Assembly: GCA_963971285.1 (NCBI GenBank)
Contig: OZ020255.1
Span: 8,886,931-8,950,930 of the forward strand
Reading direction: 5' to 3'
DNA: 64,000 nucleotides
Origin: Astropecten irregularis
Lineage: Eukaryota > Echinodermata > Asteroidea > Paxillosida > Astropectinidae
Shown: positions 21,938-34,709 of the stretch, one piece after another
Layout of the letters: the number at the start of each line of letters is the position of its first letter
Position numbering within the stretch: the first letter of the stretch is position 1
Translations under genes and position numbers: made by a program
Notes under the pieces: model-generated
Told to the model about the DNA's origin: nothing
The model's input: only the letters and a program-made list of their open reading frames with translations
The model's database searches: none

Positions 21938-22889
21938 GCTCTATGAAGTGGATACAGGGCATTCCCAGCTAGGACCTGGATCATATAATTCCTAATTAAG
22001 ATGCACTCCCATGTCATATTATACTCGGTTTGCTTGGTGAATTTAATTTGTGGACCTGCAAATAACCCTATTACCTGCAAGATTGGACGCTGATGACCAC
22101 AAGAGCATCTTGGCTTAATTACTTGAATTCCTCATCCCAGTAGATTAAAGTATTTATCATTAATGCAAATTGCCCAGTACAAGGTCATGGTGCCTTGCCC
22201 ACGATGACGTCTTTATCAACGAGATGACGTACAGATACCAATCCCTCGTACTAATTAAGCACAACTGCACTGGGGACCAATTTCATAATAGAGCTAGCTG
22301 CTTAATTTTAAGCACCAAAATTTGCTTAAAGGGTTCATGCAGTGGTTTTTTTTCAGTGAGGTTATTTTATTGCCTTCATACAGAGAATATACTGACAGAT
22401 AATGAATGGCAAGTCTTATTTTGGTTTCAAACCAGCATTTGGTTTTCTTTTTAACGGCTTTGTAAAACGGGGGATTTTCATGCATACTCATGTAGGGAAC
22501 CAACAGCCAAAATATAATGAAAAAACATTAACAAATGAAGAGGCAGACATGACCCACAGAAATGGTTGGTAAAAAAAAATTACACCACCAGTTGAGTGAA
22601 AGGAACATATTCAGCACAATAAAACCCATTGAGGGGAAAAAGGTTTGTCAGAAAACCTTTAAAACAACCCCAACTTTTTGTGCACAAAGCAATTGGATTA
22701 CTGCTCTTAGTTACCCAGATGACATCACAGTTTTGCTCATGAATATGGAAATTCTAATTATCATACAAACCAAAAAACCTGTTGTTAACCCTGAAACAGT
22801 GTGAGGAAGTGGGTAAAATCAAAGGCCCATGTAACAATTTATTTTGGGCACATGTTCAAGCCGTAATATTCCTATTGCATAGACCCTTT
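21938..22889. other. No feature recognised
   Basis: AT-rich sequence; the open frames here have no recognisable protein signature. Confidence 0.4.
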
Positions 22890-23273
22890 AAAGGGATTGC
22901 ATACGTTTGGTAATTTGAGCCTATTGTTTGTTTCAAACCAATATAATGGTATATATATACCATAAAACTAACCTGTGAAAGTTTCAATTCAAAAGGTGGT
23001 AGCGTTTGTGAGATTTTTGCGACAAACTAGAGCGGTTATTTCACGCCAGATAACAGTAAGTCAATAGCTGAGAAGCGTTACGGCCATAACGCTTCTCAGA
23101 TTCATAATTTTTGGAGATAAAAAGTGACATATTTTTCCATAACCGCGGTACTTCGAATTGAAAGTTTCTCAATATGCATTATACTATCCAAAGCAGCTGT
23201 ACTTCTCACCAAGTAAGTTTTTATTGCCATAAATTTTCAGAGTCATTACCAAACGTATGCAATGCCTTTAAGG
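22890..23273. repeat. TIR element (GCATACGTTTGGTAAT ends)
   Basis: AAAGGGATTGCATACGTTTG at the left is matched inverted by CAAACGTATGCAATGCCTTT at the right. There is an internal palindrome GAGAAGCGTTACGGCCATAA with CGCTTCTC. About 380 bp, non-coding. Confidence 0.75.
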
Positions 23274-23560
23274 AGGCCGTGGGAAATATTATGATGCTGA
23301 TCGAATGGCACTGCTTCTGCATTAACTTAATCGTCATGAGTTGCAGGTAAAAAGATTGCGTACATTAATTTCGTTTTGGAGGCCACGGTGTTAACCGGTC
23401 CCCAATTTCGTGAATCTGTTTAACAGAACATTGGAATTACCCATGTCACGCACAGTTATCGCCTTGCACGGCCAAAAACAAAAATCTCGTTCTCTGAAAA
23501 AAAAAACGTCGGAGTTCCTGCCACAGACGATGCGAATTCGCTGGTAAATAACATGGCAAA

Positions 23561-23772
23561 CAGGGGCCAATTTCACTGTCCTGCTTAGCACAAAAAATGT
23601 GCTAAGCATGACATTTCTGTCCTAATAAAGACAGGATTAACAACCAAATTTCCATGTGTTGTGCATCACGTGTGATTGTTCTTTGGCTGTTTTTTAAAGG
23701 TACTTTGTTTTATTGGGCAAGACATCTTTGTATATTTTTTGTGCTTAGCAGCTCCATGAAATTGGTCCCTGG
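23561..23772. repeat. MITE family C copy
   Basis: It is bounded by CAGGGGCCAATTTCACTG and CATGAAATTGGTCCCTG. Confidence 0.75.
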
Positions 23773-24000
23773 TGCTTACACTGCAAACAAAGCTTGTTTC
23801 TGTCACTGCCAGAATTTCGTGTTTACTTTTGATCTCAATTATCAATCGACAAAATGTCACTAAGCATAACAACTTTGCTATTTTGATCATCCATTTCTAA
23901 ATTTCTAATAAATTTCTTTTCTGGTCCAAGTTGTATTTTTTTTGTTTCAGCAATCTGAATCAATCTTAATATAAAAAGTATAATTATTAAAGTATACAGG

Positions 24001-24434
24001 AAATGTTCACAGATTTACGTATAACTTTCAGGATATGAAGATTGTGCTGGAAAAATAGAAACATACCAGTAAAAGTAGTATCATACTTTGATAGGACACC
24101 AAAACAGAACTGTCCATAGATTTATACGTTTCTCTTTCAGGGTATGAAGATGGTGGTAGTAAGAACATACTGTTAAAATGTTTCCGCCTGAAATGGTGTA
24201 TTTATCCAGAAATTAATAAAACAACGACCGAAAATCTTTTTGATCTTTTAAAAGATCAAAAATAAAAGAGAAAAGACTTAAGAAATACTTGGCTGTTTTT
24301 CACTGTTTTCTCAAAAAGTGAGCACCGTATGGGACTGAAATTTTCACAGATGACTATCAGTGTATCTTCCTTTATATTTTGCGCATGAATATGTATTTCT
24401 TTGACAAAAACCAAAGTATGATATTATCTTTAAA
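24001..24434. repeat. MITE family A, one full and one partial copy
   Basis: A partial copy (AAATGTTCACAGATTTACGT) runs into a full copy from AAAAGTAGTATCATACTTTG to CAAAGTATGATATTATCTTTAA. Confidence 0.7.
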
Positions 24435-25155
24435 ATATTTCCGGCGGAAATGGTGTATTTATCCGGAAATTAGTAATACAAAGACCGAAAACTGTGTTGA
24501 TCTCGGGGTAAGATCAAACCAATTCTTTATGTTTTATAAGAACAATTGAGACGTGGTTTTGCTATTTTCTTGTGACTCAGATAACAGATTGTGGCGCTCA
24601 TTATTTTCGCATGTTTATTATTTGACGTATACGTGCTGGATCAGACAAAGTGTGAGTGTTGTTCTGTGACCTTTACCAATCATGTATTATACATTTAAGT
24701 TTGTTGTATTTTTGTTCCTTTTGCCTCGGACGGAAATTTTGCCCGACTCAAATCCGACCCTCATTTTGATCGATATACCCTCGCCACTTGGCCCGGGCTG
24801 TACCGGTTATCTTCGGGGAGTCTTGCTTGAAGCAAAACTAGACTCACTGACACACCACCTGGCCCGTCGCTGAACAATTTTGATCCCTCCTGGCACTTTG
24901 CCCGCATTGGAATTAGGATCGTAAATTGAACAGATCCGTATTTCCAACCCCCTTCAAACAGACAAGGTACAAAAAGGGGACTTTTTTTCATAGATTAGTC
25001 ATTGGCACAAGAGGGCGCCCGTCATAAATATCGGTCTTGTGATTAGCACGTCTTGTTGGATGAGGGCGCTATACATTTTAATTTTGTCGGTGCACCGCAA
25101 TAAAAGAACATTTCTATTGACCCCAAAGTTCACTTAAGAAAAATGCACCACCACC

Positions 25156-25383
25156 CAGGGGCCAATGTCACGGCGCTGTTTAGCACAAAAATTTGCTAAG
25201 CATGACATTTCTGTTTTAATAAAAACGGGATTAACAACCAATTTTCCATGTGTTGTGTATCGCTTGTGACTGTTTTTTTGCTGTTGTTCACTGACCATGA
25301 ACATTAAATGAATTTTTTAAATTGTGGTTTGTTTTATTGGGCAAGACATTTTGTGCTAAGCAGCGCCATGACATTGGCCCCAG
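25156..25383. repeat. MITE family C copy
   Basis: CAGGGGCCAATGTCACGGCG ... CATGACATTGGCCCCAG. Confidence 0.75.
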
Positions 25384-25886
25384 GTGTATCTCAATCGAAT
25401 CATCTGTAAAATCAGACAATTCGAAATTCGAATCTTTATTTCTTTCTTTGTCCAAACTTCATCGGATTAGATTTCCAATAACTTCAACAGTACAACTCCC
25501 GATTTTTTTTTTTTTTCTGGCGCCCCCCAAAAAAGTGGCGCCCGGGGCACGTGCCCCTGTTGCCCCTCCCTAGTTAAGCCACGGGACCTAGGTGAGATTC
25601 GAACCGGGGACCCCAGGTAATAGAATGACGAAAAGAAAAAGATCCACCACACAAAACCTAACTCAAAATGTCCGAGTAAATTTGTCTTGACTTGTTCGTC
25701 CTATCATCCGAAGATCAGGGACCAATGAAAAGACTTCCCTTAATCAAACAGGATTACCAATCAAATTTTCATGTGATGTTTACTGCTTTTGACTTGTATT
25801 CGGCCATTGCTTGTTGAGCATAACATTCACAAGGAAATTTGGCTGTCATTATACTGATTTTATTGACCAAGTTGTTTTTGCTGCTT

Positions 25887-25975
25887 AAAGGTAATATAAT
25901 ATTTTGGTTTTTGTCAAAGAAATACAGATTCATTGGCAGAAATATCAAGGAAGATACAGTAACTACCTTTAAGCA
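25887..25975. repeat. MITE family A, internal-deletion copy
   Basis: Both termini are kept (TTAAAGGTAATATAATATTT and AACTACCTTTAAG) but only ~90 bp remain. Confidence 0.6.
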
Positions 25976-26438
25976 GCTCTATGAAAATTGGCCCCTGGCC
26001 CTTTGGCTATTCACGGTAACCATAACCGTCCGATTTTCAACATGAATAAGATTTTTGTCATTTAGGTCCAATGGTACTCTACTGTGTATGCTTGTGTTGA
26101 AAAGAAAAAGGAAAAAAAGAAGACCAAAACATGAACAAAAACGTTAAAAAAAGAACCAGGGATTTCCCTACCAAAAAAAAGAGGAGATTTCAGCTGCCAC
26201 TGAAAAATTATAATTTTATGGGTGACTGCTGTCGTTTTCCCATCGAGTTTTGTTTTATTTGACACCGTACATACAGCCATAGAACTGGAAGCCGCCTCGG
26301 CGCTTACACATTCACAGACAAACATGTTTGACTACATTATTATTACGTGACAAACGTCAGACCCTATATATACCAAGCACAGCTGCAGTCCAAAGTACGA
26401 ATCAAAAACATCCTGCCATTTTTGTGCTGTGTATTTTA

Positions 26439-26650
26439 AAGGTAATATCATACTTTGGTGTACGGTCATAGAAATGCAGATTCATGAGTAAAAATATCAA
26501 GAAAGATACAATAACTGTCATCTGTGAAATTTCCAGTCCCATTATAGTGCCCACTTTTTTTTTTTTTTTTAGAAAACAGTGAAAACGCCCACGGTAATTA
26601 AAAAAAATATTGTCACCGTTATTTGTTAATCTTTAAAAGATGAAAATGGT
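26439..26650. repeat. MITE family A, left part
   Basis: TTTAAAGGTAATATCATACT, then ATATCAAGAAAGATAC and CAGTCCCATTATAGTGCCCA, as in the other copies. Confidence 0.65.
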
Positions 26651-26764
26651 TAATAATGGAATACTATAAACTCACCAACATAGTTTGATATTCGGATCAC
26701 CCGACAGCCCCGAGTTGTTTAAACCTGTCGACAGAGGGCGCTACACGATATGACGTCACATTGA

Positions 26765-27136
26765 TTAAAGATACTATAAAACTTTGGTAGCATACCGAAA
26801 CAGAAATCTTCACATATTAACCTATAAGTTACAGGGTATAAAGATGGTGATGGTAGAAACATACCGTTAAAACTTCTCTGCATGAAATGCTGTTTTTATC
26901 CAGAAAAGAGTCAAACCAGTGACCAAAATTATTTTTGATCTTTTAAAGATCAAATATGAAAGAAAAAAGACTTAAAACAAATACACTGGCCGTTTTTCAC
27001 TATCTTCTCGAAAAGTGGGCACCGCATGGGACTGAAAATTTTCACAGATGACTGTTAATGTATCTTCCTTGATATTTTTGCCCATGAATCTGAATTTCTT
27101 TCCCATAAACCAAAGTATGATACTACCTTTAAGCAG
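26765..27136 (-). repeat. MITE family A, full copy
   Basis: It begins AAAGATACTATAAAACTTTG and ends ACCAAAGTATGATACTACCTTTAAG. The interior is CACCGCATGGGACTGAAAAT. Confidence 0.7.
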
Positions 27137-27237
27137 AATGAATGCAAATTGATTAAAGCAATTATACATTGTATTGAGCGATGTTTGTCTTCCGTAGGCC
27201 TTTTTACCATACCTTTTTGGGTTGCACGTGTACGGTC

Positions 27238-27420
27238 ACTTAAAGGTAAATACATGATTAGTAAAGGTCACAGGACTGCACTCATACTTTGTCTGATCAA
27301 ACATGTACATGAAATAATAAACCTGTGAAAATTCAAGCTCAATCGGACATCTGAGTCACGAGAAAATAGCGAAAACCCTACTCGGTTTTTCTTATAAAAC
27401 ATGAAGAATAGTTTACTTTA
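27238..27420. repeat. Repeat family B
   Basis: It shares CATGAAATAATAAACCTGTG, GGACATCTGAGTCACGAGAA and AATAGCGAAAACCC with 53498-53700, and in inverse with about 24500-24680. Confidence 0.6.
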
Positions 27421-28990
27421 ATAAAGTCTTTATGTTTGTTCCAAAAATCGTTCGGACGAAAAATCTTTGGAAAATACACTAAATCATTATTTGCTTGAAA
27501 AACCCAGCATCTGATGAACCAAGATTTCCTATGGTGACAGCTTGCACTGTTTACGAACTGTTGAGTCCATTTTCTGTCTCAAACTCAATAAAAATGTTTT
27601 AGGCCTTGCAAATCCTATATGCTCCCTCGGAGTTAACTCATTTTGGAAAAATTGGTCTTTCTTTCTTCGCAATAAACTGTCGCGTATAAACTGGGACCGT
27701 TACAAAGCTCAATTTTGCAATTTCTTTGTCAATTTCATGATTTTTGTGTGAAGCTTTGTCGCTGTTTTTCTTCGTGACACACATTCGTCGTCTTTCATTC
27801 TATTTATTTTCTTTTTTAAAAATAAATAAGGAACACGAATCTATTCGAAACTCTTTTCGACCTACCACCCTCCTTCACTTCCCCTCTCCACAAAAAATAT
27901 CATTACTTATAAATTGATCTTTTATTCGTCATTGGTTTGGAAAACTCGAATGCCGTGACGAGTACGCGAAACAAAACGGGTGCTCTCTCTCTCTCGCTAA
28001 TGAGCTGCCGTCTTTACGCTCTAAAACACGGGACAGCGAGCGGCACTTGTTTGCTCAACAAACACTCGGCCGCGGAATCGAGTATAGACGAAAAAAAACT
28101 GTAAAAAGAGGTATGATTTTTTTGTTTTATTCACTGGCACTTTCACTCGACTCGACTCATGGGCTAAACCCTCTTGAAAAACCCCCATGATCAAACGGAG
28201 AGGACCGGGGCCCCGAGTCGTCGGTGGATGATGGGAGTTGGTATATACGCATCTATCATTTTCTCATTAGCGGTATACTGGCCTCTGTCCCCCCTTTACA
28301 CCGCCGGCAGCTGTACGGGGAGAAAGCCTCGCGGACACGGTATACCGGGTGTTCGAATTTGCTCGCCGAGCCCGGACTACACCGGTTTTGTGTGTCTAGT
28401 AGTGTGTGTGTGTGGTTCTTTTCTCGCCTCAGTCGATATGACGATGTGTTCCTATCGTCTACTGACGGGCAAAGTTCTTACAGATTGGTTTTTTTTTCAC
28501 TTCGATGACTGGGTAAACGTAGGTTCCTTAAGGCTGAGGGCAAGGGGTGGGGGTGGGTGGGGAGGAGGGGTGTTTGGGACGGGGATAGAAACAATAGAAC
28601 GCTAAACCAACAGAGTGTGCCGTGCATAAAAATACACACACAGCCAGCGCCTCTGATAATTGTGCTGAATTCAACACGGGTTAATTTTAAACCCATTACA
28701 GGCCTATAAAACAACCACTTGTTTCCACCATCCCCCGTTGCACCCCTCCCCCAAAATCCCCACAGGCCCCGCCCACATTTTAACTCAACCACTATGTACA
28801 CAACTACACTAGCCCTATATGAATGAGTCATATAGGGCCTTTACGAAATGACGCTTGAGAATAGGCTTTGGATTTAGTTTGTATCCGCCATTTTGTGTCG
28901 TAAATGAAATGAAGGGCTTGAGATACATGGCGAAGCTATGGTGCCTTTATTCGGCTTCGTCATGTAGCCCAATCCCTTCGTTTCGTGTTG
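27421..28990. other. No gene recognised; partly GC- and CT-rich
   Basis: There is a CTCTCTCTCTCTCGC microsatellite near 27982 and a GC-rich stretch with TATATA-like motifs near 28240-28340. Long overlapping open frames at 28174-28831 carry no known motif. Confidence 0.35.
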
Positions 28991-29030
28991 TACAAATGGG
29001 ACTCAACTAGCGCCTGACGTAGCGAAATAA

Positions 29031-29745
29031 GTCTCCAGTGAGCTACAGGCCATGGTTTCGTCAAGGACCAAGGCCGTATCTCACCGACGTCGCCGCGAAG
29101 TCTTCAATTTATCAGTTGCTGGCAAACGCGGAGACGCCTCCTACACAAATATGGTTTACGCTCTCACCAAGCAAGACGTCTCCTAGCCATCTTCCTGCCT
29201 ATTTCATGCACCTGACTTGGACCAGGAGGGATATCATCACGTGTTCAGTCTCCTGGTTTCTAAAGTGGATCAAACAGCGTCAAGTAGAGTCACAGAGACG
29301 TCTCCAAAACGTCTCGTCCGTCTTCCTGGTCTCCAGCAGGACTCCGCGACGTCTCTGAGACATCTCTGAGACGTCACCGAAACGTCACCGAGACGTTTAT
29401 GAGACGTCTCCGGGACGTCTCATCAGTCTGTCTGGTCTCCAGCAGGTCTCTGAGACGTCTCCGAAACGTTTCATCACGGTATTTCTGGTCTCCAGCATGT
29501 CTCCGCGACGTCCAGGCTGAGACGTCTCTGAGACGTCGCGGACACATCGCGGAGATGTCTCAGCACTCGCGGATATAAGTATTTTCCGCGACGCAGCCGC
29601 AACTGATGTATACGTCTCGTAGACGTCGTGGAGACTGGAAAAAGTCTCCTAAAAAAATCAAAACTTCTTGCGACTCCTCGGTGAGGCTCCATCATTTTCA
29701 GGACACGTCTCGGAGACGTGACGGAGACGTCTCTGCAACTAGCGA
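29031..29745. repeat. Dense GAGACGTCTC palindrome cluster
   Basis: The decamer GAGACGTCTC and variants such as GAGACGTCACC or AACGTCTC occur over twenty times between 29280 and 29730, in both orientations by palindromy. Open frames here are artefacts of the repeat. Confidence 0.75.
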
Positions 29746-29840
29746 AATCTGGAGTCGCGAACTAGTTTCAGGCCCAGTGAGATAACCCCTTAAGCAGAGC
29801 CCTTGTTAAGCAGCGATGTAAGATAAGCACAAAAACGTTT

Positions 29841-30020
29841 GTGGATCGGTTTGAGGAACTACATCATGTAATAATAGTTTGTACTTTCGCACTTCTATAT
29901 CGCTCGCACTTCTCGCAATTAAGGTCTCAACGTTTCAACATGTATATTCAAGTCCTCATCATGTTTCCGCAAACCGATCCACATACCAATTGTCACCATG
30001 CAAAGCATCAAATCTTTACC
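29841..30020. repeat. Degenerate copy of hammerhead-like repeat E with inverted ends
   Basis: GTGGATCGGTTTG at left is inverted by CAAACCGATCCAC at right. On the - strand it holds GAAACGTTGAGACCTTAA preceded by CATGATGAGGACTTG. The right flank CATACCAATTGTCACCATGC is shared with about 49861-49880. Confidence 0.55.
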
Positions 30021-30637
30021 GGTAAGCACAAATATTCATCTTGTATCTATGAAAAGGCTAGGCCGTGAAAGACCGTTCTAATGCAGTGCGCCACCATTAG
30101 TCGGAAATGTACTTCGTTATTAAAGCTAAGCGAGTGACTGTGAGTGAATCCCCTAGCCCCGCCCACAAACGGCTCCCCTCATTATCTACCATCCATTCTA
30201 AAGTACCCAATATCAAAGTAAAGGTCACTGTGAAAAACACCACGACCTGAATAGTTAGACAAAAGAGACAAAGCCCCCTCCCCGCCTTTTTAACACCACT
30301 AAAAATCAGAAGAAATAAACATTTCTATACAAATGCTAATTTTGGTTAACCGCAATTGCAGGATGTTGCAGTAAGTTCGTCCGATGTTTTAAGTCACTGA
30401 ACATGTTGTTCGGAGAAAGGTTTTTAATTGAACAAATGCGAACAGATGCTGAAAGTTTATCATCAGGCCACATTAGAATAATTAGGCCCCCTATATCCTT
30501 TCTGTAATTGTCATTTTTAAATAATCGTAATCGCCAACACCTGTAGCGTCTGCGTAGTCTCCACGATCCACTGAAGCGGCTCAACCACAACCCGGACCGT
30601 ATCTGTCGCGTGTGTGCTAACTAAACCCTACTCTTTA

Positions 30638-30962
30638 AGGTAGTATCATACTTTGGTGTTTATCAAAGAAATACAAATTCATGGGCAAAAAATATCAAGA
30701 CAGATACAGTGACAGTCATCTGTGAAAATTTCAGTCCTATACTGTGCCTACCTTTTGAGAAAACAGTGAAAAACGGCCGCAGTATTTCTTAAGTCTTCCT
30801 CTTTAAAAAATTTTTGGTCACTGGTTTGACCCTTTCCTGGGTAAATACAGCATTTCACGCCCGCCAGACAAATGTAAACAGTATGTTTCTACTATTACCA
30901 TCTTTAGGCCTATTCCCTGTAAGTTATAGGTAAATCTGTGACGAATTTTGTTACCTTTAAGA
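30638..30962. repeat. MITE family A copy
   Basis: TAAGGTAGTATCATACTTTG ... TTTGTTACCTTTAAG. Confidence 0.7.
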
Positions 30963-31439
30963 CGATCACAATATGCTCGTTCGAAACGTAAGAACGGTGA
31001 CAAAACCTTCATCAGAAGCTTTATGTCTTTTCAAAAGGTAATCCTACATTATTTCTAAAAATCAGCCAAATTCAACAGCAACAGAATCAGCAACAAAAAA
31101 CCCAAATAATTAGCTTCACATGTCACAGTGCATAATAGCGCAAAATCTTCTTTGATTACCATTATTAGTTTCAAAGCTTGTGAAATTTAAACGATTTCGA
31201 ACGAGTAGATTGGACATTTCGAACAAATTTGTCTGAAATTTTCCGGTATGGACAGTTTTTATAAGATGGTCATGATTATTTACACAGGTCATTATGTAGT
31301 CTTGTGAGCTTGAAGCTGTTGATGTGTAGGCCCTAATGGTGGCCATAGTTTGTGTATACTTGTGTATGGATTTCGAAAATGCCTCTGTTTTGAAAATTTG
31401 CGGGAATTTGAAAGAGTGAGAGCGTGTAGTTTTATCAAA

Positions 31440-31580
31440 CCTGGGATCGATTTTACGAAGCCCTACTATCGATCGTAACTCGAGTTATGAAGGATAACCC
31501 TGTCGTATCCTATGTTGAGCTGTAATGCACCATACGTCCTACGATTGATAGTAAGTTATGATTAGTTTGGTGAAATCGAA
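31440..31580. repeat. MITE family F copy
   Basis: CGATTTTACGAAGCCCTACT, ATCGATCGTAACTCGAG and AGTAAGTTATGATTAGTTTG are shared with the copies at 48.6, 55.0 and 57.7 kb. Confidence 0.65.
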
Positions 31581-31792
31581 ATTTTGCTTAGCACAAAAAT
31601 GTCTCGCCCAATAAAACAAACCACCACTGAAAATTCCATTTGATATTCATGGTCAGCGAACAACAGCCAAAGAACAATCGCAAGTGATACACAACACGTA
31701 AAATTTGGTTGTTAACCCTGTTTTTATTAAGACAGAAATGTCATGCTTAGCAAATTTGTGTGCTTAACAGTTTTATGAAATTGGCCCCTGTA
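31575..31792. repeat. MITE family C copy
   Basis: The interior is ATTCCATTTGATATTCATGG; it ends TTTATGAAATTGGCCCCTG. Confidence 0.7.
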
Positions 31793-31979
31793 GTCTGGAC
31801 TAGGGCTTAAAACTGAATGGAATACTCCGTCTTTTTGTGTAAAATCGGCCGGGGTATAACCTTTGTGGCCGGGCATGGAGGTTGTGTATAATATTATAAT
31901 AAAGACCCTTGTTTAAAATCATAATAATAATGCTTTTTATCTAATTCATTGTACATTTTTTTGGTCAATACAAAAAAAA

Positions 31980-32290
31980 TGAACTACCGTCTCCGGCCCC
32001 GGCCCCCTCGTATATAGAGGGGGCCAGCTCAAAGCAAACACCCACAGCCGCACGCGACCAGACAAAGGCCCCGTCACGCAAAGTTTACGCAAGATCCGCC
32101 GCGTTCTCGATTATCTCCACGGCCACACACGGCAAAGGGAGGGGTTTTTATATACCGGGGAAAGCCCTCCTTACTCGGCCCGGGCAGTGGCCGTGTCTCG
32201 ACCGCCTCAAGTGGGCCGGCGCGTGCCGGCCGGGAACGGCCACGTGCTGGAGGGGCGGCCGGCCACCGCGGAGAGCTTGTAATGAGGCAG
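31980..32290. promoter_or_regulatory. GC-rich island with TATA-like motif
   Basis: It is strongly GC-rich against an AT-rich background (GGCCCGGGCAGTGGCCGTG, GGGGCGGCCGGCCACCGCGG). TTTTTATATACC lies near 32145. It could be a promoter or enhancer, but no transcript is identifiable. Confidence 0.25.
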
Positions 32291-32599
32291 TGTATGAAAC
32301 TCCATCCTTCTACTGATCACTGCAATTGAGCGAGTATACACAGAGATAAGGACCGGATAATATCCACTGTGGTAGGGTAGGGGTATATTAGGGTTAGGGG
32401 TTGGGGTACTGAAATTAGCAATTTAGGAATGAGAAGCACATTAGGCCTACATTATGAAGAAACTGATTGAACATTATGAGACGATGGGGGCACTTAATCA
32501 CATTATACCTATTATATTATTACATGGCACCATTCCCAAACAAACCCATTAAACTTGGTCAATTACTGGGCGATTGTGATCAAGATATCAACTAATCTT

Positions 32600-33230
32600 G
32601 TCACCATTGCTCAGTGGAGATACCACGGGTTTTTTAAGTGGCACACTCTATATCTGATGGGCTCCCAGGTTTTCGTGCAAAGCAGATAAAGGTGCAGACC
32701 AGTAAATAATTTCCCATAGGCTCCCATGCAAAATCGCCATTTAAAAAAATATTTGAAATACTCACAAGTTTCTGAGGAAATCGAGCCGTACACCCAAATA
32801 AAGCTGAAATCTTCAACTTTCATTTCAATTCTTTAAAGATTTAACCAATGCCTTTTTGAGAAAAGTCCATCCAAAGGAAAATAACCCTAGAAATGCCAAA
32901 TTGACTAGTGCCTGACTCAAAAAGGTAACTACACCAAACTCTGTGGACCGGGTTCCATCCATTTTTAAAGACTTCCCATGTAGGGTCCAGCAAATGCTTT
33001 TTTGAAAAAAATACATAAAAAGACTCATTTTGGACCTTTTTACTGGTCTGCACCCCGTGGTAATACTGAAACACTGTCCTCTCAGATAATAATAAAGGAA
33101 GGAGCTCGAGATCATTGGACACTTGAGAACGCTTGGTGGCAGCAGACGTCTTCTCATTTAAGAGAGCATCTTGAGCCCGAACCAAACGGCCGTAAATGCC
33201 ACCAACACACACCCTAAAACACGCGGTTTC
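32600..33230. other. Unclassified low-copy sequence
   Basis: Several overlapping frames of 60-123 codons on both strands show no known motif. No repeat mate is found in this window. Confidence 0.3.
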
Positions 33231-33252
33231 AACAGGGGCCTATTTCATAGAG

Positions 33253-33544
33253 CTGCTTAAAGTTACTATCATACTTTGGTAAGAAACCAAAACAGAAATG
33301 TTCACAGATTTAATTATAACCAGGGTATAAAGATGGTGGTGGTAGAAACATACCGTTACAATTTGTCCGCATGAAATGGTGCATTTATCCAGAAATTAGT
33401 AAATCAACGGCCGAAAATCTTGTTGATCTTTTAAAAGATCAAAAATAAAAGAGAAAAGACTTAAGAAATGCTGTGGCTGTTTTTCACTGTACATGAAACT
33501 GCATTTCTTTGATAAAACACAGAGTATGATACTACCTTTAAGCA
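33253..33544. repeat. MITE family A copy
   Basis: TTAAAGTTACTATCATACTT ... GAGTATGATACTACCTTTAA. It is flanked by a family-C fragment (GCCTATTTCATAGAGCTGC). Confidence 0.7.
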
Positions 33545-33734
33545 TCAAAAGTCTTCCTTGATCAAACAGGATTGACAATCATGTGACGTTTCTGTTTTTG
33601 ACTTGTATTCGGCCATTATTTGCTGAGCATAACATTCACAAGGAGTTTTTGGTGGCATACTGATTTTTATTTACCAAGTTGTTTGATGCTTAAGCCGAGA
33701 TGTTGGTGCTTAAGCAGCTCTATGAAATTGACCC

Positions 33735-34138
33735 AGGGCCCAATTGAATAGAGCTGCTTAGCACAAAAATTCGAAACCAAATTTCCGTGTGTTGTGTATC
33801 ACTTGCAATTGTTCTTGTGCAGTTGTTCGCTGACAATGAATATCAAATGGAATTTTCAATGATGGTTTGTTTTATTGGGCAAGCTATTTTGTGCTAAGCT
33901 TTGTGCTAAGCAGCTCTGTGAAATTGGCCCCTACGGCCAATTTCATAGAGCTGTTTAGCACAAAAAAATCGAAACCAAATTTCCGTGTGTTGTGTATCAC
34001 TCGCAATTGTTCTTGTGCAGTTGTTCGCTGACCATGAATATCAAATGGAATTTTCAATGGTGGTTTGCTTTAATGGGCAAGCTATTTTTGTGCTACGCCA
34101 TTTTTGTGTGCGCTAAGCAGCTCTGTAAAATTGACCCC
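33735..34138. repeat. Two tandem MITE family C copies
   Basis: Copies at 33735-33933 and 33936-34138, both containing AATTTCCGTGTGTTGTGTAT and TGAATATCAAATGGAATTTT. Their ends abut (TTGGCCCCTACGGCCAATTT). Confidence 0.75.
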
Positions 34139-34567
34139 AGGTCATCAGCCTCTGTTAAACATTGGCACGCGTCTGCCATGTAAGTTTTTTTTATCGCGGT
34201 TTGAAGAGAGATATAAAGAGATAGAGAGGGAGCTCAAGAGAAAAAAAAAGATTCTTTATCACCTCGATTTCTACCTCGCTTCCGATAATCCCATAATGCA
34301 TAGGATCGAAAAACTTTTACAGCCGACCGCAAGCTGAGAATGATTGCAAAAGTATACACAGACACACGCGTGACGGTTACTTAAAGAGATGGACTTAAGA
34401 TAAACGTCGTAAGTGATTACGATTACGAGGTATTAATGTGGACTGTCAATATTTGTGTAAGGGGTTTTGCCCAACTCTGGCGTGCGTCAGTTAATACAAG
34501 ATTGAATATTCATTGCTCGTGTATGGGCCCCCGGACTGCATGCACTGAGAGACAACAAAAATACACT

Positions 34568-34618
34568 GCCAAAGTTGGATTCGAACCCACGACCACTGCT
34601 TACTGGTGTCTGGCCTAG
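34568..34618 (-). repeat. tRNA-like SINE fragment (B box)
   Basis: The - strand holds GTGGTCGTGGGTTCGAATCC, a good RNA polymerase III B box. Only the 3' half of a tRNA-like unit is visible. Confidence 0.4.
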
Positions 34619-34709
34619 ACAAACATTATTGTTTAAGGTTTTGTCATCCTCCGAAGTATATTAGGATTGTATATTCAGTAGTAATGCATGGGAATCTGAG
34701 CTTCAACCA

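Noticed and set aside
28174-28831. Frames of 94-143 codons on both strands
   Set aside because: No recognisable domain, overlapping on both strands, no splice-consistent neighbours.
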